DNA of 64,000 nucleotides. It comes from Pyrinomonadaceae bacterium. GTDB lineage: Bacteria; Acidobacteriota; Blastocatellia; Pyrinomonadales; Pyrinomonadaceae. The translations under genes and the position numbers were made by a program. Shown in pieces: positions 25,801 through 34,916 of the stretch; within the stretch, counting starts at the first letter, position 1; each line of letters begins with the position of its first letter. The stretch is from assembly GCA_030841085.1 (NCBI GenBank), contig JAVEDP010000038.1, positions 81,879 to 145,878 of the forward strand, written 5' to 3'. The notes beneath the pieces were generated by a model, which saw only the letters and a program-made list of their open reading frames with translations, was not told the DNA's origin and did no database searches.

Positions 25801-27688
25801 GCCCGGTCACCGCGTCCCAGCGTTGGATGTTTTTGAAGTTCTTGCAGCCGTTGAGAGTCTTGCCATCCGTGCTGTAACGAATGGGACAAAGTTGGCGAAA
25901 GTAGGCACTGATCGCTTCGCTTGGTTTTTTTGCTGTAACTGCGGCACTGACTTTCTTGCCCGGACCTTTGTTTTTGGCGTCGTCCGTATCAAACGGGTCG
26001 TCCTGTTCCACCGTTAATATCTCTTTGTTGTCTTCCAACCTGAGAACGTGAATGACGTTGTCGCCCGCTTGATAGGCTAAGGATTTAGAGTCGGGGTTGA
26101 AAGCGACAGCGCGAATGCTTTTATTCTTGAAGAGCAGGTTGCGTAGCTGGTCGCCGGCTTCAATCAAACTGGAAAACGCATCGCCAACGTCACCGACGAT
26201 TGGAACTCTGCCGACCTTGCGTCCGACGGCGATGAAATCTTCCTCCCCTGGTCCGTCGATGAGTTTCTTTAGTTCCTTACCGTCGTTAACGGTATAGGCT
26301 TTCAGCGTGCCGTTGATATTGCCGCAAGCAATAAGAGCGCCGTCAAGACTAAATGATAAGGAAGAAAGCGCCGCTATGTCGGTGTTGATTATGCGACTCT
26401 CTTTGCCGGTAGCGGTCGACCAAATCTTTATTCGATAGCCTTCAACGACTCCTGCCACCAGAGCGCCGTCGCTGCTCAAAGCCACCAACGGCACATATTC
26501 CTTATTCGCCATTTGATACAAGACGCTGCTCTTGGCTATGTCCCAAACCTTGACGCCGCCGTTGCCGCCGCTGACCAAAACTTTGCCCGAGGAACTAAAG
26601 GCCACCGGCGCCGGCAAATTGAAAAAAGGATTGGTGTCTTCGCTTTTGCCGATCTTAGGCAGCGGGATAGGGATCAGGCTTCCGCCACCGCTCTTAATCG
26701 GCGTCAAACGATGAAGGATCCTGGCGGTGCTGACATCGAAAATACGAAGCACGCCGTTTTTGCTCAGACAGGCTATGCTGCGGCTGTCAGGGTTAAAGGC
26801 CATGCCAATCACTTGATAGCCCGGCACGCTCACGATCTCCTGGCCCTTGCTGGTCAACCAAAGTTTGACCACCCCGTCGGCGGCCAATGTCGCCAGAAGT
26901 TTTCCGTTTGGACTGTAGACAAAATCGGTGACCATAGACGTATGACTGGTTTGAACAACCAAACGCGGTCGCGCGCTAGCGCTGAATAAATCAGTAGTCG
27001 AAGTGCGCACCGGCGCAGCGTTAGCATTCCCGTTGTCCGGTAGCGGTGGGGTTGAACCTGGTTGCGTTGGCGCGGCAGGAGAAGCTGCTTTACTCAAAAC
27101 CGTTTCGACGATCTTGTTTAGAACCGAACGTAGAATTGCCTCGGCGTCTTTTCCTTTTTCCGCTAAAGTTTGCTCGGGCGATATTTGACCGCTATCGACA
27201 TCATCAACGCGATACTGCACTTCTAATTTATACTTAGCTCCAAACGGCAATCTGAAAGTAGGAGAGTCGCCGGCGATGGTCAGGAATAATAAAAGCTGAC
27301 AACCCTCTTTCGCGGCTTCTCGCTTAAGTGTATTGGGGTCGGTGGCGTTTTCAAGAATAGCGGCTTGTACGATTTGCTCTTTTGGCTTCAATAGCCCTAT
27401 CAACCGGTCGACAAAAGCTTCACCCGATAACGATCCCTTCTTTATGGTTGGCGACAATATGCACAACCGCACCGGCTTATTTTGGGATGGAGTCGTTACC
27501 GCGGATGCTTCGTTAGAGTTCTTGAAAAGGCTTTCATACGGATTGGCTGCAAGCGGTTGCCGCTCGTTGCGTCGAACTATGGGCTGAGCAAAAGCAGGCA
27601 ACAAAGAGAAATTCAACGCACACATTATCAGCGCGCTGAAAAGTCTTTGGAAAGTCCGGAGAAAACAATGATGAGTATTGGTTCTCAC
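22895..27688 (-). CDS. Exported WD40-repeat protein with C-terminal caspase-like (C14) protease domain, 1597 aa
   Basis: GTG 27688 is chosen because GGAGG lies 5 nt upstream. A signal peptide follows (LFSALIMCALNFSLLPAFAQ). Residues about 60-200 are a DUF-like alpha/beta domain. Residues about 240-1020 hold many WD40-type blades (VTDFVYSPNGKLLATLAADG-type openings, repeated VKLW/IKVW endings). A linker with Ig-like strands leads to a caspase-hemoglobinase fold at about 1195-1510, with His1359 (LYSSHGYAD) and Cys1416 (IVDACHSTA). The caspase unit is interrupted by a basic Ala/Lys/Pro insert near 1300-1335. The last 80 residues are Asn/Gly/Pro-rich. It is the first gene of a three-gene operon with a membrane Ser/Thr kinase. 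Caspase-like proteases cleave after basic residues in bacteria; the substrate here is unknown. Confidence 0.88.
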   Translation of the reverse strand: MRTNTHHCFLRTFQRLFSALIMCALNFSLLPAFAQPIVRRNERQPLAANPYESLFKNSNEASAVTTPSQNKPVRLCILSPTIKKGSLSGEAFVDRLIGLLKPKEQIVQAAILENATDPNTLKREAAKEGCQLLLFLTIAGDSPTFRLPFGAKYKLEVQYRVDDVDSGQISPEQTLAEKGKDAEAILRSVLNKIVETVLSKAASPAAPTQPGSTPPLPDNGNANAAPVRTSTTDLFSASARPRLVVQTSHTSMVTDFVYSPNGKLLATLAADGVVKLWLTSKGQEIVSVPGYQVIGMAFNPDSRSIACLSKNGVLRIFDVSTARILHRLTPIKSGGGSLIPIPLPKIGKSEDTNPFFNLPAPVAFSSSGKVLVSGGNGGVKVWDIAKSSVLYQMANKEYVPLVALSSDGALVAGVVEGYRIKIWSTATGKESRIINTDIAALSSLSFSLDGALIACGNINGTLKAYTVNDGKELKKLIDGPGEEDFIAVGRKVGRVPIVGDVGDAFSSLIEAGDQLRNLLFKNKSIRAVAFNPDSKSLAYQAGDNVIHVLRLEDNKEILTVEQDDPFDTDDAKNKGPGKKVSAAVTAKKPSEAISAYFRQLCPIRYSTDGKTLNGCKNFKNIQRWDAVTGQELATLAVAKRGSIKGQKVPIPFPLTTVPRFANDKLLLTSSFAGGVKLWDLEKRSNPQRIVETSPALGNNLPVSPDGQLLLHVSPDEKTLTVRGLNSEKDIQSFAVEDPPTQKIIAAQFSPDNKMVVLEILEEKVRLKFFASRKVQLRIMDISSGQRVFDAGNILENQFSFSPDTKKFAYMPKGQSIWDSFRNKTEIDVYEVGQPAAWRELYEKDVEREFQSNFVSKVVFSSDSKLMASEDKDKIKVWEADNGKELYDHKLDLGTDVSSFIFVPQKNVLTFTIFSKIYSWDLISKRVEKLKIETDVWGSLAYSPNGKTIALGGVENKVRLFNVATQDELGILVAPNEDDWMLTTPDGRFDTSRLDEIEEVHWIMPNEPYNPEPVEVFMRYFYEPRLLTRLLSADEFGELPDLAKTNRAQPKVKIKEVIPVNADTVRITVEVADAASETQTDAQGQPRRSGVYDVRLFRNGQLVGYSTPAAENSVAPSVTQTLTEELAAWRAANKIQLDAGAGRTLLTFNNVKVPQRSEKSEIVFSAYAFNEDRVKSLTDRFHYALPAAAQARKGRAYIISVGVTAFENPTFNLEFPGNDAKELQVAMARDLAATGQFSEIVPISLTSKYKKQGEQTVDSENLATKENFRRVLTRLNNRAQQATMETIKPAAAAALALTPRPTKAARGKKPPAKVVTAPATKTKSDKADMPRPASGGSIANFDKLRPATPDDMVLILYSSHGYADRAGNFYLIPYDTGAGTQKVFTDQVRRHSISSDDLSLWLRDVDAGELVLIVDACHSTAAVEGGGFRPGPMGSRGLGQLSYDKGMRILTATQADNVALENKSISQGLLSYALTRDGLGSQHADFKPVDKTITLLEWLEYGEDRVPKLNEQIRNGQISSASSPAGDQPRLILQDNARGLQDTGTTTPITGDSPAPGLNAGTIPAANNNAQANAGRLQQPALFDFARGSRDTIVARNP

Positions 27689-28264
27689 AAGCGCCTCCTG
27701 AAGGGTGATGAGGTTAAGAGTTTACTTTGAATTCAAAACAATGGTTTAAGAGGTATACGGAACAATCTGCAACAACAATTCACGTGAACATGGTCGCGGC
27801 CCATCGTGTCGCACGAAATCCTGCGGGAATGAGTGCGCGCATCGTAACACAGGGCTTGCTGTTGTACACGAGTCAATTGCCAGGGAGTCGTTATGCAGAA
27901 CGCGGCGGAAGGGATTCTTGTAGACTCTGAAATCGAACGCTCCATGACGAACAATGCGTCGTCAGGTGTAGCCGGACATGTAGAGCACGCGTATTTCAGT
28001 TTATGGAAGCTGAACCCGTTATCGTCGGCCTGTGGCAGCACGAATATGGAATCTGCAGTACTGCATGCGCAAATGGAGGTTCTTGCACGACAAACGGGAC
28101 TTGGAATTTCTTTGCCGACGGTTGGCAGATCGACTTGCCTTTCACCTTCCACTGCAACAGCATAACGGTGAATGGTCATTAAGGATCGCTGGGGGTAGCG
28201 GATCTTTTCCTGGCTACCCCTGCGACATTCCACGAGCAAAAATGCTTTCCGATGGAGGGAATCT
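27689..28264. other. Intergenic region upstream of the caspase operon
   Basis: This 576-bp divergent spacer holds two overlapping open frames (27733-28239 minus, 27893-28165 plus). Both are rich in Cys/Arg/Ser and lack ribosome sites, and neither looks like a protein. It should contain the promoter of the caspase/kinase operon and that of the gene at 28265. No clear promoter boxes were identified. Confidence 0.45.
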
Positions 28265-29005
28265 ATGTTTCGTTACACAATAATCAAATTCAGCGTACTT
28301 CTCTTTGTAATGTTTTTTGTTCTCCCCTCGTCTTCTGTAACTGGACAACGCCTGCAATCCAAACTGAACCAAAGAGTCAAAGCTTTTGATTCGGAAAGCC
28401 CGTCGACTGTAGGTCAGCTCATCGATTTCAGTCAACGCTTTGAGATTCCTCTGGGCATCGAATCGCGTGATGACTCGCATGAGAACGTGGCACCGCCTAT
28501 TCATGCTCGGAACACGACTGCAAAATGCATACTTCAGCAGATCGTTCAGGAAAACGCGGGCACTGATCTCATCTTAAGCGGCGATGTTGTTCGCGTCTTT
28601 TCGCCAGGTATTGTTGATGATGACCGAAATTTCTTAAATCTCCGTATACCCCATTTTCAGGTCAACAATGAAAGTTTGTTCGGAGCGGATTTCTTACTCA
28701 GAGTGAGCATAACTGAGGTTCTCAATCCCAGGGCCGGCGGGTATGGGGGAGGACATGGTCATGGGGTGCCACGAAGCGATACCTTTGATATTCGCAATCT
28801 CAGTTTCTCTCTACACAATGCAACGGTTCGCCAGATCCTCAGTAGTATTGTGGCGAGGCAGGGCAACGCTCTCTGGGTCGCTCGTATTAAGCCAATGCAG
28901 ATGATGGCCAATGGACGTTTTTATGTCCAAGCTGCGTCGGCAACGAGCAAGGAGACAGCGCCGGGTTTTCAATGGGAGTTCATCCCTTTGAAACAAAATA
29001 AGTAA
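28265..29005 (+). CDS. Secreted protein with STN/secretin-N-like repeats
   Basis: ATG 28265 follows GGAGG at 7 nt. A signal peptide (FSVLLFVMFFVLPSSSVTG) precedes two similar halves. Each has a short helix-strand unit like the STN domain of secretins and TonB receptors: TVGQLIDFSQRFEIPLGIES and CILQQIVQENAGTDLILSGDVVRV in the first, LHNATVRQILSSIVARQGNALWV in the second. A Gly/His-rich loop (GGYGGGHGHG) separates them and could bind metal. It is probably periplasmic. The family is only loosely recognised. The next gene in the same direction is 230 bp away. Confidence 0.65.
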   Translation: MFRYTIIKFSVLLFVMFFVLPSSSVTGQRLQSKLNQRVKAFDSESPSTVGQLIDFSQRFEIPLGIESRDDSHENVAPPIHARNTTAKCILQQIVQENAGTDLILSGDVVRVFSPGIVDDDRNFLNLRIPHFQVNNESLFGADFLLRVSITEVLNPRAGGYGGGHGHGVPRSDTFDIRNLSFSLHNATVRQILSSIVARQGNALWVARIKPMQMMANGRFYVQAASATSKETAPGFQWEFIPLKQNK

Positions 29006-29235
29006 GCAACTTGAGAGGTGAATTCGGCGAGCGTTGTCACCCCGCATGATTCGGGCATCTTATCGGTTGTTCCGTCGTGCCAATCCTACGGCTTTGGAGC
29101 AGGAGTGGGTTCCACAACCTTTCGTGGCACTGCTACGGATGTGCCGGGACCGCACTGCTGGGATCAGACGTTGCATGCCTCACTTCCGCAACTGTAAATG
29201 CGCCTAGCAAGCGGAGAACGACGAAAGGGGAAACA

Positions 29236-30129
29236 ATGGAAAGAACTAGGATTCTTACTTTCTTCATTGCAATCACGCTATCTGCATCTGGGCTGGTCGG
29301 CCAAAACCCACAGCGCTTGCCGTCCGATGACATTCAGGGGCGCCAAGTAAGAGGAATCAAACTCAATAATGTCACAATAGTAAATGCGTCAAAGACTGCG
29401 GACTTGCGGGAGGACATCGCTCGCCTCGAACTTCTTCGCTCTCACAACCTGGACGAGGTGATCTTGACAGCGAAAGAATTAGAGCATAAATGGCAGGGAG
29501 CAAATAGAGATCTTTACGCCCTGATGATGCTGCACGTGTGCAGTGAGATCTCGAACCGCGGCCTCAATGACCTCCGCGTAAGATTTCAGAGTGAAAGATT
29601 TGCATTAACGGCTCTTAGCAATCCTGACTTCTCGATAGAGCGCGAGTGGGAACTACTTTCCTACTTGCAGGAGGATCTGAACCCTGCAGATAGCAAAGAC
29701 TGGGTAAAGGAACGCGGCGAGAAAGCACGATTATGGCTGCATGGCTGGCGCAGACTCGAAAAGGAAACGGATCCGAGATTTAACAAGGATGACCGTCCAT
29801 TTCTTAATATTGTTCCGCCGGTAGAAACTCAACTCCCAGCGGGTGTTGCGCCGGAGGCCATCAAGAATGAAAAACTCCGCGCTGAATACACTGCCGCAAT
29901 CGCAGCAAACGCCGAAAAAACGCGTAGATACAATCAACAATATATCCTACGGCGCGATGGGCCTGCTTTCATGAATGCGGCAAAGAAATATCTGGTCAGA
30001 GCGTACTCGAAACCGCCGCAAAACCCGGACGAACTTCGAAGATATTTGACGGCTTACATCACAGATACAGCCGCTCGACGTACCCTTCTCGCCGAGGTTC
30101 GGAAGAATCTACAAAAGGATCGTCAATAG
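29236..30129 (+). CDS. Secreted protein of unknown function, mostly helical
   Basis: ATG 29236 is preferred because AGGGG lies upstream and a signal peptide follows (ILTFFIAITLSASGLVGQ). The frame extends upstream to 29077 without a ribosome site. The mature 280 residues are helical and charged (LREDIARLELLRSHNLDEVIL, EYTAAIAANAEKTRRYNQQY). They have no cysteine pairs or catalytic motifs that I recognise. It lies between another secreted unknown and a beta-barrel-like protein. The 298 bp after its stop (30130-30427) hold no gene I can support. Confidence 0.6.
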   Translation: MERTRILTFFIAITLSASGLVGQNPQRLPSDDIQGRQVRGIKLNNVTIVNASKTADLREDIARLELLRSHNLDEVILTAKELEHKWQGANRDLYALMMLHVCSEISNRGLNDLRVRFQSERFALTALSNPDFSIEREWELLSYLQEDLNPADSKDWVKERGEKARLWLHGWRRLEKETDPRFNKDDRPFLNIVPPVETQLPAGVAPEAIKNEKLRAEYTAAIAANAEKTRRYNQQYILRRDGPAFMNAAKKYLVRAYSKPPQNPDELRRYLTAYITDTAARRTLLAEVRKNLQKDRQ

Positions 30130-30427
30130 GGAATCGGAGGATTCGCTTATTTCCCAATTCACCCAAACCGTAACGGAACCCGTAAACAGTTGGCTCGTTG
30201 CCAACTTACGCAGGGCCGCGCATTCGCGATCCTGTCTTATTCACATCGTTGGTGAAATGTCCCTGCGAAGTCGAGGCCGTTCCTAAATCGAACATCCCCC
30301 GCCACGTTTAGTCCATGTACCAGGTTCGTCGCAACGCCTCGGCGTCCACCACTTTCAGCGCGATTCAGCAGCACTAGCGGCGTGTCGCAACGTCAACGCT
30401 TCATTTCGCGTGACTACCGTCTTTCAG

Positions 30428-31141
30428 TTAGAAACTAAATCCGTAAAATACGCCCAGCGAATTATTGCCGCGCCCGTTGTTTCCAACGTTGTAGCCGGCG
30501 TACAGCACGTGTTTCGGCGAAAGCGTTATTCCGACTCCCGCAACCACGTAACCATAGTCGTTGTTGCCGCTGGACCAGTCGCTTACAAACGAAAGCTTTC
30601 TGGTGATGGGTTGCTCGTAACCAAGCAACACTCCGCTTTTGCTGCTTCCGCCTGCGAAAGAGCCGACCAAACTGTAACCGCCGACTGTTAACCGCGGCCC
30701 CCAGTTACCCTTAATCCTCTTGCTGGCAACGGCATAGATCGTTCCGCGCATGTTGGTCGCAGAGCGGTGCGTTACGGGAATAGTGACAACCGTCCCGACA
30801 GCCACGCTTATTCCATTGCCTTCATTGCTGTAAAGCTGGAGTTTGAAGTTCGGTTGAATTACTACCGCTCCGGCTGGTGAAGTTTTGGTATAGAAGGCGT
30901 TAAGTCCAACCTCTGTCCGTTTTCTCAAACCATAGACCAGGCGCGTGCCAAATATTTGATAGCCGCCGTTTTCATACGCGGTCAGATGGGCCAGGAAATC
31001 TGCTTCGATATAAAGTTTGTGCCGCGCCTGAACGTCAGTAGATGCGATGTTGAAGACTGTGGACTGGGCCGAGGCGGTGCGCGTAAGTATTGCAAAGGCA
31101 CAGAGCAGGACGAGCGCAGGTATTGTCGATTTAGGGTACAT
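30428..31141 (-). CDS. Putative outer-membrane beta-barrel protein
   Basis: ATG 31141 begins a signal peptide (IPALVLLCAFAILTRTASAQ). The mature protein is a run of alternating amphipathic strands with aromatic ends (HKLYIEADFLAHL, KRTEVGLNAFYTK, GPRLTVGGYSLVGSF, SGVLLGYEQPITRKLSFVSD). It closes with a strand ending in Phe (NSLGVFYGFSF), the typical C-terminal signature recognised by the Bam machinery. I read about ten strands. No family name can be given. It is monocistronic by position. Its neighbours on both sides are also exported proteins. Confidence 0.68.
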   Translation of the reverse strand: MYPKSTIPALVLLCAFAILTRTASAQSTVFNIASTDVQARHKLYIEADFLAHLTAYENGGYQIFGTRLVYGLRKRTEVGLNAFYTKTSPAGAVVIQPNFKLQLYSNEGNGISVAVGTVVTIPVTHRSATNMRGTIYAVASKRIKGNWGPRLTVGGYSLVGSFAGGSSKSGVLLGYEQPITRKLSFVSDWSSGNNDYGYVVAGVGITLSPKHVLYAGYNVGNNGRGNNSLGVFYGFSF

Positions 31142-31491
31142 CACGTGTGATTAACCTTTCGTTGTCTTGACATCTTTCCTGGAAGATCGACGGCTGCCAT
31201 GCACGGTGCAGAAGGGGCGCTGTCTGTCACTCTTTGCTCATCAAGAATCGTTCAGATACTCAGATGGACCGGAGTGGGGCGTCGACGGGGCGGAAGGCAG
31301 CAACTGACACCGGCAGAGGCGCCGCAGACGGGCAGTTAGACACATCGCCACGACAAAACTCGCGGAATGCATCCGTTTATCTAACTAGGCAGTTGTCGGA
31401 CCGTTGGAAGAAATGGAAAGCTACACCCGGTCAGGGCGAGATCCGAGATGGTCTCAATGAAGCTGTACATTTCTTCGTTAAGGTTCAAATA
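31142..31491. other. Intergenic region upstream of the barrel gene
   Basis: These 350 bp lie between the start of the barrel gene and the terminator of the TonB receptor. The one open frame (31234-31617) runs through that terminator and has no ribosome site. It contains a ttgacat stretch near 31163 that could be a -35 box, but on the plus strand, where no gene follows closely. Nothing else is seen. Confidence 0.4.
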
Positions 31492-31533
31492 AAAACGACG
31501 GGCAGCCAACTTTCATTGGCTGCCCGTCGTTTT
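31492..31533 (-). terminator. Rho-independent terminator of the TonB-receptor gene
   Basis: An 18-bp perfect stem (aaaacgacgggcagccaa against ttggctgcccgtcgtttt) has a 6-nt loop. T-runs flank it on both strands, so it can work in both directions. It lies 22 bp past the stop codon of the receptor gene. Confidence 0.93.
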
Positions 31534-31554
31534 GAATTCCCTGCGGAAACAGTT

Positions 31555-34500
31555 TTAGAAATCGAATCTGGCGCCGAGTTGAAATTCGCGGTTATAGCTC
31601 GAGTTAAATGTGAATGAAGGTGAGCCCGACACGAATATGCGCGGCGTACCAAAGTTTGTTGTCCTGGTTAGACGTCCGCCGCCCGTCGTGGCAAAGGTGT
31701 ACTGCGTGTTGTTGACAGCCTGAACGTTCGAGCTGTTAAAGAGGTTAAAGCCTTCCGCAAACAAAGACAGGCGAGACCGTTCGCCCAAGCGAATGATGCG
31801 GCCCACCCGCAGATCAATCTGATAAAACCCAGGAGTCGTAAATTGATTCCGCAGGGTTCCCGGTGCGCGATCATTGGCGGTGTTGCCGTCGTTGTTCGGG
31901 TCGTTGGAAACCGCCGCCGAGTAGGTAAAACCCGACTGCGCCGAGAGAATTCCGGTGATCAAGTAGTCGCTCAAAAGCGCGCGGACGAACTTATTGTCGC
32001 TGTGTCTGAAAGTTCCGGTCTCATAAACCGGGCTAAAGATAAAGCGGTGACGAACATCCAGGTCTGAAATCCCATATTCCCCCGAGAGATCAAACTGATT
32101 CTGAGCGATCTTCGAGTCGTCAGCTCCCGGAACTACCGATGTCTGATCGGGCTTGCTGTCTTTGGCTTTCGACAAAGTGTAGCTGGTGTTGAACTGGAAA
32201 CGATGGGAAAAGCGGCGGTTCAATTGCAGGCTCAAGCCCTGGTAAAAAGACTTGGCCGTGCTTTCAAACAAGCTGATGCGCTGGAATTGCGGGATCGGAC
32301 GCGTAGCTGGAAATCTTTGCACCGTCAAGGTCTCGCCTGTCGCCGTTCCTGAAGCGTCAAAAACGGGGAACGTGGTGGCAACCGGTGCGTTCAGGTTTGC
32401 GTTTCTGGTGCGAGTTATTTTGCTGCCGCGAAACATTTGATACTCCGCGGAAAAAGTCGTGTTGGCAAACACTTCCTTTTCGAACTGCAAATGGAATTGC
32501 TGCGTGAAGGGCTGTTGATAATTCTTATCAAACAAATAAAGGTTCGGCGTCACCGCAGCGACAGTTGTGGGAATGCTCGCGAAAACGTTCGGGAAGGTCG
32601 GGCAAAGAGCCGGTGTCAACGTGCAATTGATGTCTAGCGCGATGACCTGTAGCCCATTCTGAGAGTGGGCCGTTCCGGTAATGATCGATGGAGTGCGTCC
32701 GTAGAAGATTCCGTAGGCAGCGCGAATTACCGTTTTCGGATCGAAGGAATACGCCATTCCGAGTCGCGGCGCAAAATTGTTTTTATCTTTCGGTTGAAAT
32801 CCGGTATTGAATCCCGCAGCCACTAAAGCCGGATCAGGATTGCTGATTGGCGGTTTGGCAATTGCCTGATAATCGTAGCGCAGGCCGAGATTTAAAGTTA
32901 ATTTGGGAGTGGCCCGCCAGTCATCCTGTACAAAAAATCCGTACTCCGAACTGTTCGGGAATGTAGTTCCCCCCGAGGTCCCTGCTCCGGCAAAGCTCTG
33001 GCGGTATCTCGAAGGCGTTCCCGCAGCCAAATTCGCGTAGCTCGTAAATGTATAAGCACCACTGAAGAGGCCGGGGAAGAAATTGAAGATGCGGTCAAAC
33101 AACAAATCTGCGCCATATTTAACGCTGTGATTCCCGGCAATCCTGGTCTGGTTATCAATGAATTGATAACGCCGGATAGTCGTTTCCCGGGGACTGAAGT
33201 TGTTGCGCCCAAACGTGAACGTTCCGTCACTTATGCCCCCGGCCGAAGCGGTGACCGCTGTTTCCGGAGCGGTTGAGTTTGACAATCCCGGCTCGCGGTC
33301 GCGCGAATACTGGAAACGAAATTCGTTGATCAGATTGTTGAGAATGGTAGACGTCCAACCGGTTGAAAGGGTCGAAGTCTTTACGTTGCTGTTTCCCGTG
33401 TGCTCCAGAGAGCTTGTAGTACCTGAGGCTTCCAGGTTCGTTCCCGTAAAATTCTGCTGATTGAAACGAATCCAGAGTTGGTTGCGGTTGTTGATATTGA
33501 AATCTGTTTTGACCAGAAACGTGTCCTGGACGCGATCGATATTGTAGGACGCGGCTTTCGGCGTCAGCAAAGCTTGAATGGCGGCTGGAGCAAATGGCAG
33601 CGAACGCAGAACAACCGGATTCGGAAGTTTGGAGCGCTGTCCTTCATAAGCGCCGAAGAAGAAGGCTTTATCTTTTCTGATCGGGCCGCCGATAGTTCCA
33701 CCGAATTGATTGATCTGGCCGGGCGGGCGCGGGCGATTCACCGCAACGAGAACCGGACTGCGGGCGTTCAATGATTCGTCGCGGAAATACTCAAACGCGC
33801 TGCCGGTAAACCTGTTGGTTCCCGATTTGGTTACAACGTTGATAACGGCGCCGGCGGCGCGTCCGAATTCTGCCGAAAAACCATTCTGGTTGACTTGAAA
33901 TTCCCTGACCGTGTCAATCGAAAATTGTGACGGCGCGCGTCCCGATCCGGTCCTGCCGGAAGATTGGCCGAAAAAGGTGTTGTCGCTACTTGTTCCGTCA
34001 ATCTGCAGACTATTCAAAGTTCCCTTCTGTCCGCCGACTGCCAAGTCGCCCGAGCGCGTCGGATCGCGAACGATTCCCGGCGTCAAAGTAACAAAGTCAA
34101 GAAAATTGCGGCCATTCGTCGGGAGATTTATCACGCGGCGTTCATCGACTGTTGAGGAGACTGATGTCCGCGTGGTTTCCACACTTTCGCCCTGGGCCTC
34201 CACGTTAACAACGTTGGCGGTTCCGCCGGCAGTCAAAACGACTTGAAGCGTGTTTTTCGCGCCGACCGTAACTTTCACGTTTTCGTAAGTTGCGCCGGCA
34301 AAGCCGCTAGCCGCAGCAGTCGTAACCTTATAGTTTCCGGGCTGCAAAAACGACAGGACAAAGGTACCGTCGTCGTTTGTCTGTGCGGTCTTTTCGAAAC
34401 CTGTGTCCACATTGGTTGCCGTAACTGTTACGTTCGGCACCACCGCGCCGTTTGGATCGACGATGGTGCCTTCAATATTGCCGGTGGTTGCTTGCGATTG

Positions 34501-34581
34501 ACCAAAAGCGCAGATTGCAGTCGCCAGAATAAACACGGCGAGCAGACAAAGTCGGACGATGGGGGTTTTAGGGGTACTCAT
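31555..34581 (-). CDS. Oar-like TonB-dependent outer-membrane receptor with carboxypeptidase-regulatory domain
   Basis: ATG 34581 has a strong AGGAGA site. A signal peptide (LCLLAVFILATAICAFG) is followed by a carboxypeptidase-regulatory-like fold (residues about 34-120: GNIEGTIVDPNGAVVPNVTV, TNDDGTFVLSFLQPGNYKV). The plug domain (INLPTNGRNFLDFVTLTPG, QIDGTSSDNTFFG) comes next. The 22-strand-type barrel runs to a C-terminal strand ending in DF (REFQLGARFDF). This architecture is abundant in acidobacteria and Bacteroidota and usually imports or binds large glycans or peptides. The ligand cannot be told from sequence. At 1008 residues the length is normal. It is monocistronic, with its own terminator. 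Confidence 0.9.
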   Translation of the reverse strand: MSTPKTPIVRLCLLAVFILATAICAFGQSQATTGNIEGTIVDPNGAVVPNVTVTATNVDTGFEKTAQTNDDGTFVLSFLQPGNYKVTTAAASGFAGATYENVKVTVGAKNTLQVVLTAGGTANVVNVEAQGESVETTRTSVSSTVDERRVINLPTNGRNFLDFVTLTPGIVRDPTRSGDLAVGGQKGTLNSLQIDGTSSDNTFFGQSSGRTGSGRAPSQFSIDTVREFQVNQNGFSAEFGRAAGAVINVVTKSGTNRFTGSAFEYFRDESLNARSPVLVAVNRPRPPGQINQFGGTIGGPIRKDKAFFFGAYEGQRSKLPNPVVLRSLPFAPAAIQALLTPKAASYNIDRVQDTFLVKTDFNINNRNQLWIRFNQQNFTGTNLEASGTTSSLEHTGNSNVKTSTLSTGWTSTILNNLINEFRFQYSRDREPGLSNSTAPETAVTASAGGISDGTFTFGRNNFSPRETTIRRYQFIDNQTRIAGNHSVKYGADLLFDRIFNFFPGLFSGAYTFTSYANLAAGTPSRYRQSFAGAGTSGGTTFPNSSEYGFFVQDDWRATPKLTLNLGLRYDYQAIAKPPISNPDPALVAAGFNTGFQPKDKNNFAPRLGMAYSFDPKTVIRAAYGIFYGRTPSIITGTAHSQNGLQVIALDINCTLTPALCPTFPNVFASIPTTVAAVTPNLYLFDKNYQQPFTQQFHLQFEKEVFANTTFSAEYQMFRGSKITRTRNANLNAPVATTFPVFDASGTATGETLTVQRFPATRPIPQFQRISLFESTAKSFYQGLSLQLNRRFSHRFQFNTSYTLSKAKDSKPDQTSVVPGADDSKIAQNQFDLSGEYGISDLDVRHRFIFSPVYETGTFRHSDNKFVRALLSDYLITGILSAQSGFTYSAAVSNDPNNDGNTANDRAPGTLRNQFTTPGFYQIDLRVGRIIRLGERSRLSLFAEGFNLFNSSNVQAVNNTQYTFATTGGGRLTRTTNFGTPRIFVSGSPSFTFNSSYNREFQLGARFDF

Positions 34582-34788
34582 ATTTCTCCTCTAATGAATA
34601 AGAATTTTGATTGAACGAAAGTCGCTAACGCTATTGCGCGGCTAGTGGCAGCAAAACTTTGTAGATGGCCGGGCGATATTAGTAGATTGAACGGAAACAG
34701 ACAAGACACAATTCGATAAATTTTTACAGGTTCTTAGTGAAATGTTAGGACATAAGATAAGTTTCAACGTTGAAGAACAAACATTGCG

Positions 34789-34892
34789 GAACCGCGAGCG
34801 GTAGCGACCGGATGCTAGTGCAACGCTTAACTCCGCTCGTACGCTCTATTTCATTGCTGAGCGTAGCATCCGGTCGCTACCGCTCGCGGTTC
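34789..34892. repeat. Long inverted repeat, 29-bp perfect arms
   Basis: The arms 34789-34817 and 34864-34892 are perfect reverse complements (core accgcgagcggtagcgaccgg), separated by 46 nt. The same core, one or two bases changed, builds a second inverted repeat at 39025-39161. It lies between the TonB-receptor gene and the glycosyltransferase gene. The rest of 34582-34916 holds no gene. Confidence 0.9.
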
Positions 34893-34916
34893 TGCATTGA
34901 GCATTAACATGGAAAC

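Noticed and set aside
27733..28239. Overlapping 168- and 90-codon frames on both strands
   Set aside because: Rich in Cys, Arg and Ser, with no ribosome site and no protein-like pattern. They lie in the divergent control region.
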